A DNA stretch of 64,000 bases. It comes from Phytoactinopolyspora alkaliphila. Lineage in GTDB: Bacteria > Actinomycetota > Actinomycetes > Jiangellales > Jiangellaceae. The notes under the pieces are model-generated. The model saw only the letters and a list, made by a program, of their open reading frames with translations. It was not told where the DNA came from and searched no databases. Of this stretch, positions 61,796 to 64,000 are shown piece by piece. The DNA is taken from positions 32,779 to 96,778 of the forward strand of contig NZ_JAAGOB010000010.1 in NCBI RefSeq assembly GCF_010550695.1, given 5' to 3'. The position numbers and the translations under genes were made by a program. Every line of letters starts with the position of its first letter. Positions within the stretch are counted from its first letter, which is position 1.

Positions 61796-62019
61796 TGGCG
61801 CCCCCTGCTATGAGAGCAGCGTGGCACCAGCCCGCCGTCCGCGCAAGAGCGGTGCTGCGGATCGATAGATCAAGGTCGGTTTTGGGACGTTGGTCCCTTG
61901 TGGGCAGATCGCTGGGTCCGCTAACGTCCGCGATCAGTGTTGTCGCGCGGTTGCGAAATGCGCGCTGCGCTGGGTGGATGGCTGGGCGCAATGCCCGAGG
62001 GGATCAGGGAGGATACGGA

Positions 62020-63951
62020 ATGTGTGATGACGCACGCCTGAAAGCGGTGGGATGGATAGGGCACTGGCGGCGGCTGCTGTCGGTTGCGGTGATCTCGGCG
62101 CTGCTCGTGGGGTCGGGGGCCGCGTCGGCAGGCGCGACTGAGGAACCCGGCGACGGGCCGCCGGTCGTCGTCGACGTCGGGAACGAATGCGTCTACGCGC
62201 CGACGCCTGCGGGGCAGAACACCAACCGGCTGCGGATCGTGCTCGGTGCAGGTCACGTGTACGACGTCTCGGTGGACGGTGCGCCGGTTCAGCCGAACGA
62301 CGGCGACGCCTTCGACACCACCGCAGCGGACGCCGACACGGCGTTCTTCCACGACGTTCCCGTGGTCAGTGCGTCTCAGCCGAACACGGTCGTGATCAGC
62401 CACGAGGCGACGCAGCTGCATGAGAGCACCGTCCGCAGCGGTGACTGCTATCAGCAGGCGACAACGCTCACGATCACCAAGAGCTCTGGTCAGATCGAGA
62501 GTGGCGAGTCGGTCGTCATCGGCGGCGTACTCCGCACGACCGAGAACACGCCGGTGGCTGGAGCGACGGTCAAGCTGGAGCGCCGGCTTTCCGGCGGAAG
62601 CTGGAGTTCGGCAGGAACGACGACGAGTAGCGGCACTGGCCAGATAAGCCTGGCCAATACACCGGCCCGCGCCGCGGACTACAGATGGGTGTACGCCGGA
62701 ACCGGTCGCTTCGCGAGCAAGACGAGCACCGTCACCAGTGTCGCCGTCCAGCAGCCGACCACGCTCGCCATCACCAGTAGCGCCAGCAAGATCAAGCGTG
62801 GTGAATCGATTACGGTCTCGGGCGAGTTGCGGACCTCGAGCGGCGCGGTGGTCAAGAACGAGCCGGTGGTGTTCCAGCGGCGTTTCGTCGGTGCCTCGTC
62901 GTGGACGACGGCGGGCAGCGTGGACACGAACAGCAGCGGAAAAGTGAGCTTCACGGCCAAGCCCACCCGGGACACGCAGTACCGGCTGCAGCACCGCCCG
63001 ACCTCGGCGTACGGTGCGTCGGAGGCGACGACGACGGTGCGCGTGCAGCAACCGACGGCGCTCACCATCTCCAGGAGCACCAGCACGCTGACCGCGGGCA
63101 AGTTGGCGACCATCTCCGGCCGATTGCGCACCGGCGACGGCAGCAACGTGAAGGACCGGTCCGTGACCTTGCAGCGCCGGTTCGTGGGGTCGTCGTCGTG
63201 GACCACGGTGACGTCGACGAAGAGCAGCAGCACCGGCAGGGTGAGCTTCACCGTGAAACCGACCCGGCACACCGAGTACCGGTTGCGGCACTCCTCGACC
63301 ACCTCGTTCGGTGCGTCGACCAGCGCTATTACGAAGCTCAGCGTGCGCCCGGCATTCACCCTGTCGAACTCCCGGCTTGCCGGCTTGCTCGGCCGGACGA
63401 CGACGCTCAAGGGCAGCGTCAGCCCGTCCTACTCCACGCAGAAGATCCAGCTGCAGCAGCTGGTCTCGGGCAGCTGGCGCACCGTCCAGACCAAGAAGCC
63501 GACGAGCTCGGGAACGTACAGCTTCAGCGTGAAGCCCAGCAGTACGGGGTCGCGCAGCTACCGGGTACGCATCCCCGCTACGAGCCGCCACCTGTCCGTC
63601 ACGTCGAGCACGAAGAAGATCGTGCGCTACTCGGCGAAGATCACCTCGATCCTTTACGACGCGCCGGGCGACGACCGGTACAACCTCAACGGCGAGTACA
63701 TGGTGGTAAAGAACACCGGCTCAGTGACCATCAACCTCAAGGACTGGGTGGTGGACGCCACGCCGCAGCGGCGGGCGTTACCCAGCTACACGTTGAAGCC
63801 AGGCGCCTCGGTGCGGATCCACACGGGCTCGGGCAAGCAGAGCAGTGGCCGTATCTACCTCGGTTACAAGGCGCCGATCTGGAACAACGACGGCGACACG
63901 GGCCGGCTGTACGATCCGTACGGCTCGCGCGCCTCGACGTACACGTACTGA
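62020..63951 (+). CDS. Secreted Ig-like-repeat protein with lamin-tail domain
   Basis: Exported protein of 643 residues. AGGGAGG lies 8 nt before the ATG; the signal sequence is LLSVAVISALLVGSGAASAG. The body has at least three repeats of about 95 residues starting TLTITKSS, TLAITSSASK, TALTISRSTS, each with a Ser/Thr-rich strand pattern and RRFVG..SWTT, followed by a fourth, diverged one. They read as Ig-like or cell-wall-associated repeats. The C-terminus, ITSILYDAPGDDRYNLNGEY to GDTGRLYDPYG, is a lamin-tail domain, seen in many secreted bacterial nucleases and surface proteins. No enzymatic domain is present; adhesion or scaffold is the likely role. Confidence 0.85.
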   Translation: MCDDARLKAVGWIGHWRRLLSVAVISALLVGSGAASAGATEEPGDGPPVVVDVGNECVYAPTPAGQNTNRLRIVLGAGHVYDVSVDGAPVQPNDGDAFDTTAADADTAFFHDVPVVSASQPNTVVISHEATQLHESTVRSGDCYQQATTLTITKSSGQIESGESVVIGGVLRTTENTPVAGATVKLERRLSGGSWSSAGTTTSSGTGQISLANTPARAADYRWVYAGTGRFASKTSTVTSVAVQQPTTLAITSSASKIKRGESITVSGELRTSSGAVVKNEPVVFQRRFVGASSWTTAGSVDTNSSGKVSFTAKPTRDTQYRLQHRPTSAYGASEATTTVRVQQPTALTISRSTSTLTAGKLATISGRLRTGDGSNVKDRSVTLQRRFVGSSSWTTVTSTKSSSTGRVSFTVKPTRHTEYRLRHSSTTSFGASTSAITKLSVRPAFTLSNSRLAGLLGRTTTLKGSVSPSYSTQKIQLQQLVSGSWRTVQTKKPTSSGTYSFSVKPSSTGSRSYRVRIPATSRHLSVTSSTKKIVRYSAKITSILYDAPGDDRYNLNGEYMVVKNTGSVTINLKDWVVDATPQRRALPSYTLKPGASVRIHTGSGKQSSGRIYLGYKAPIWNNDGDTGRLYDPYGSRASTYTY

Positions 63952-63959
63952 TCCTGTGG

Positions 63960-64000
63960 CGGGGGGGGGGGCGGGGGCCGCCCCCCCCCCCCCCGGGCAC
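63960..64000. other. Homopolymeric G/C tract, likely sequence artefact
   Basis: After the stop of the secreted protein the sequence turns into eleven G, C, five G, a short CCG and fourteen C. No natural terminator looks like this. It is self-complementary and sits at the very end, so a sequencing or assembly edge is the simplest reading. Confidence 0.7.

Overview
The window is high-GC chromosomal DNA from an actinomycete. Evidence for this is the two WhiB-family genes (whiB2-like and whiB7-like), AdnAB, mycoredoxin, UvrD2 with an HRDC domain, UPF0182, PPA1309, DUF3107, DUF3499 and DUF5719 genes, many GTG starts, and an initiator tRNA with a C1-U72 mismatch. From about 22.6 to 56.4 kb the genes match, in broad order, the Mycobacterium tuberculosis stretch Rv3193c-Rv3211 (recalled from memory, not searched). 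Some additions here are the choline cluster, a TPP-controlled ykoEDC operon and the AdnAB-nudix-deoD arrangement. A halotolerant genus such as those of Jiangellales would fit, but the sequence alone does not fix the genus. No prophage, insertion sequence, CRISPR array or secondary-metabolite cluster is visible.

Layout. 1-5.1 kb: a choline-to-glycine-betaine osmoprotection operon (BCCT transporter, betA, betB) read leftwards from a divergent betI-like repressor, with a 39-bp near-perfect palindrome between them. 5.1-12.2 kb: whiB2-like regulator, a giant membrane glycosyltransferase, DUF5719, a degenerate zincin and DUF3499, a conserved actinobacterial envelope or differentiation neighbourhood. 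12.2-15.4 kb: ykoCDE ECF transporter behind a TPP riboswitch, for thiamine-precursor uptake. 15.7-24.2 kb: lipoprotein, acyltransferase, HNH protein, stress-type membrane protein, DUF6758, PHP phosphoesterase, RecB-like nuclease, L,D-transpeptidase and an RhlE-type RNA helicase. 24.4-31.7 kb: ferritin-like protein, DUF3107, TetR, hydrolase, MoeZ, a flippase-kinase fusion and an alkyltransferase-like protein. 31.8-43.5 kb: DNA repair and nucleotide care (adnA, adnB, tandem Nudix, deoD, nudC, mycoredoxin, uvrD2). 43.5-44.5 kb: the whiB7 antibiotic-response locus with promoter, upstream ORF and attenuator. 44.6-56.4 kb: ABC1 kinase, E1-like protein, YgjP-like protease, a zincin-2 protein without its zinc motif, an epimerase, MoaE, a PDZ-Lon protease (YlbL), PPA1309 and UPF0182. 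56.6 kb: initiator tRNA. 56.8-64 kb: more accessory genes (a nitrilase homologue lacking catalytic residues, secreted lipase, SDR, BBE-like oxidoreductase, and a secreted Ig-repeat/lamin-tail protein), ending in a homopolymer tract that is probably an artefact.

The most unusual signals are not genes. Long intergenic hairpins with near-perfect arms (up to 40 bp) sit just 3' of coding regions at 18.0, 18.2, 44.6, 52.6 and 56.4 kb. Two of them (18.0 and 44.6 kb) share arms and loop words and so form a dispersed family. A cluster of DnaA-box-like sites lies at 47.1-47.7 kb, far from any dnaA or dnaN. The whiB7 locus shows a readable promoter, AT-tract, uORF and terminator arrangement. Several enzyme homologues have lost catalytic residues.
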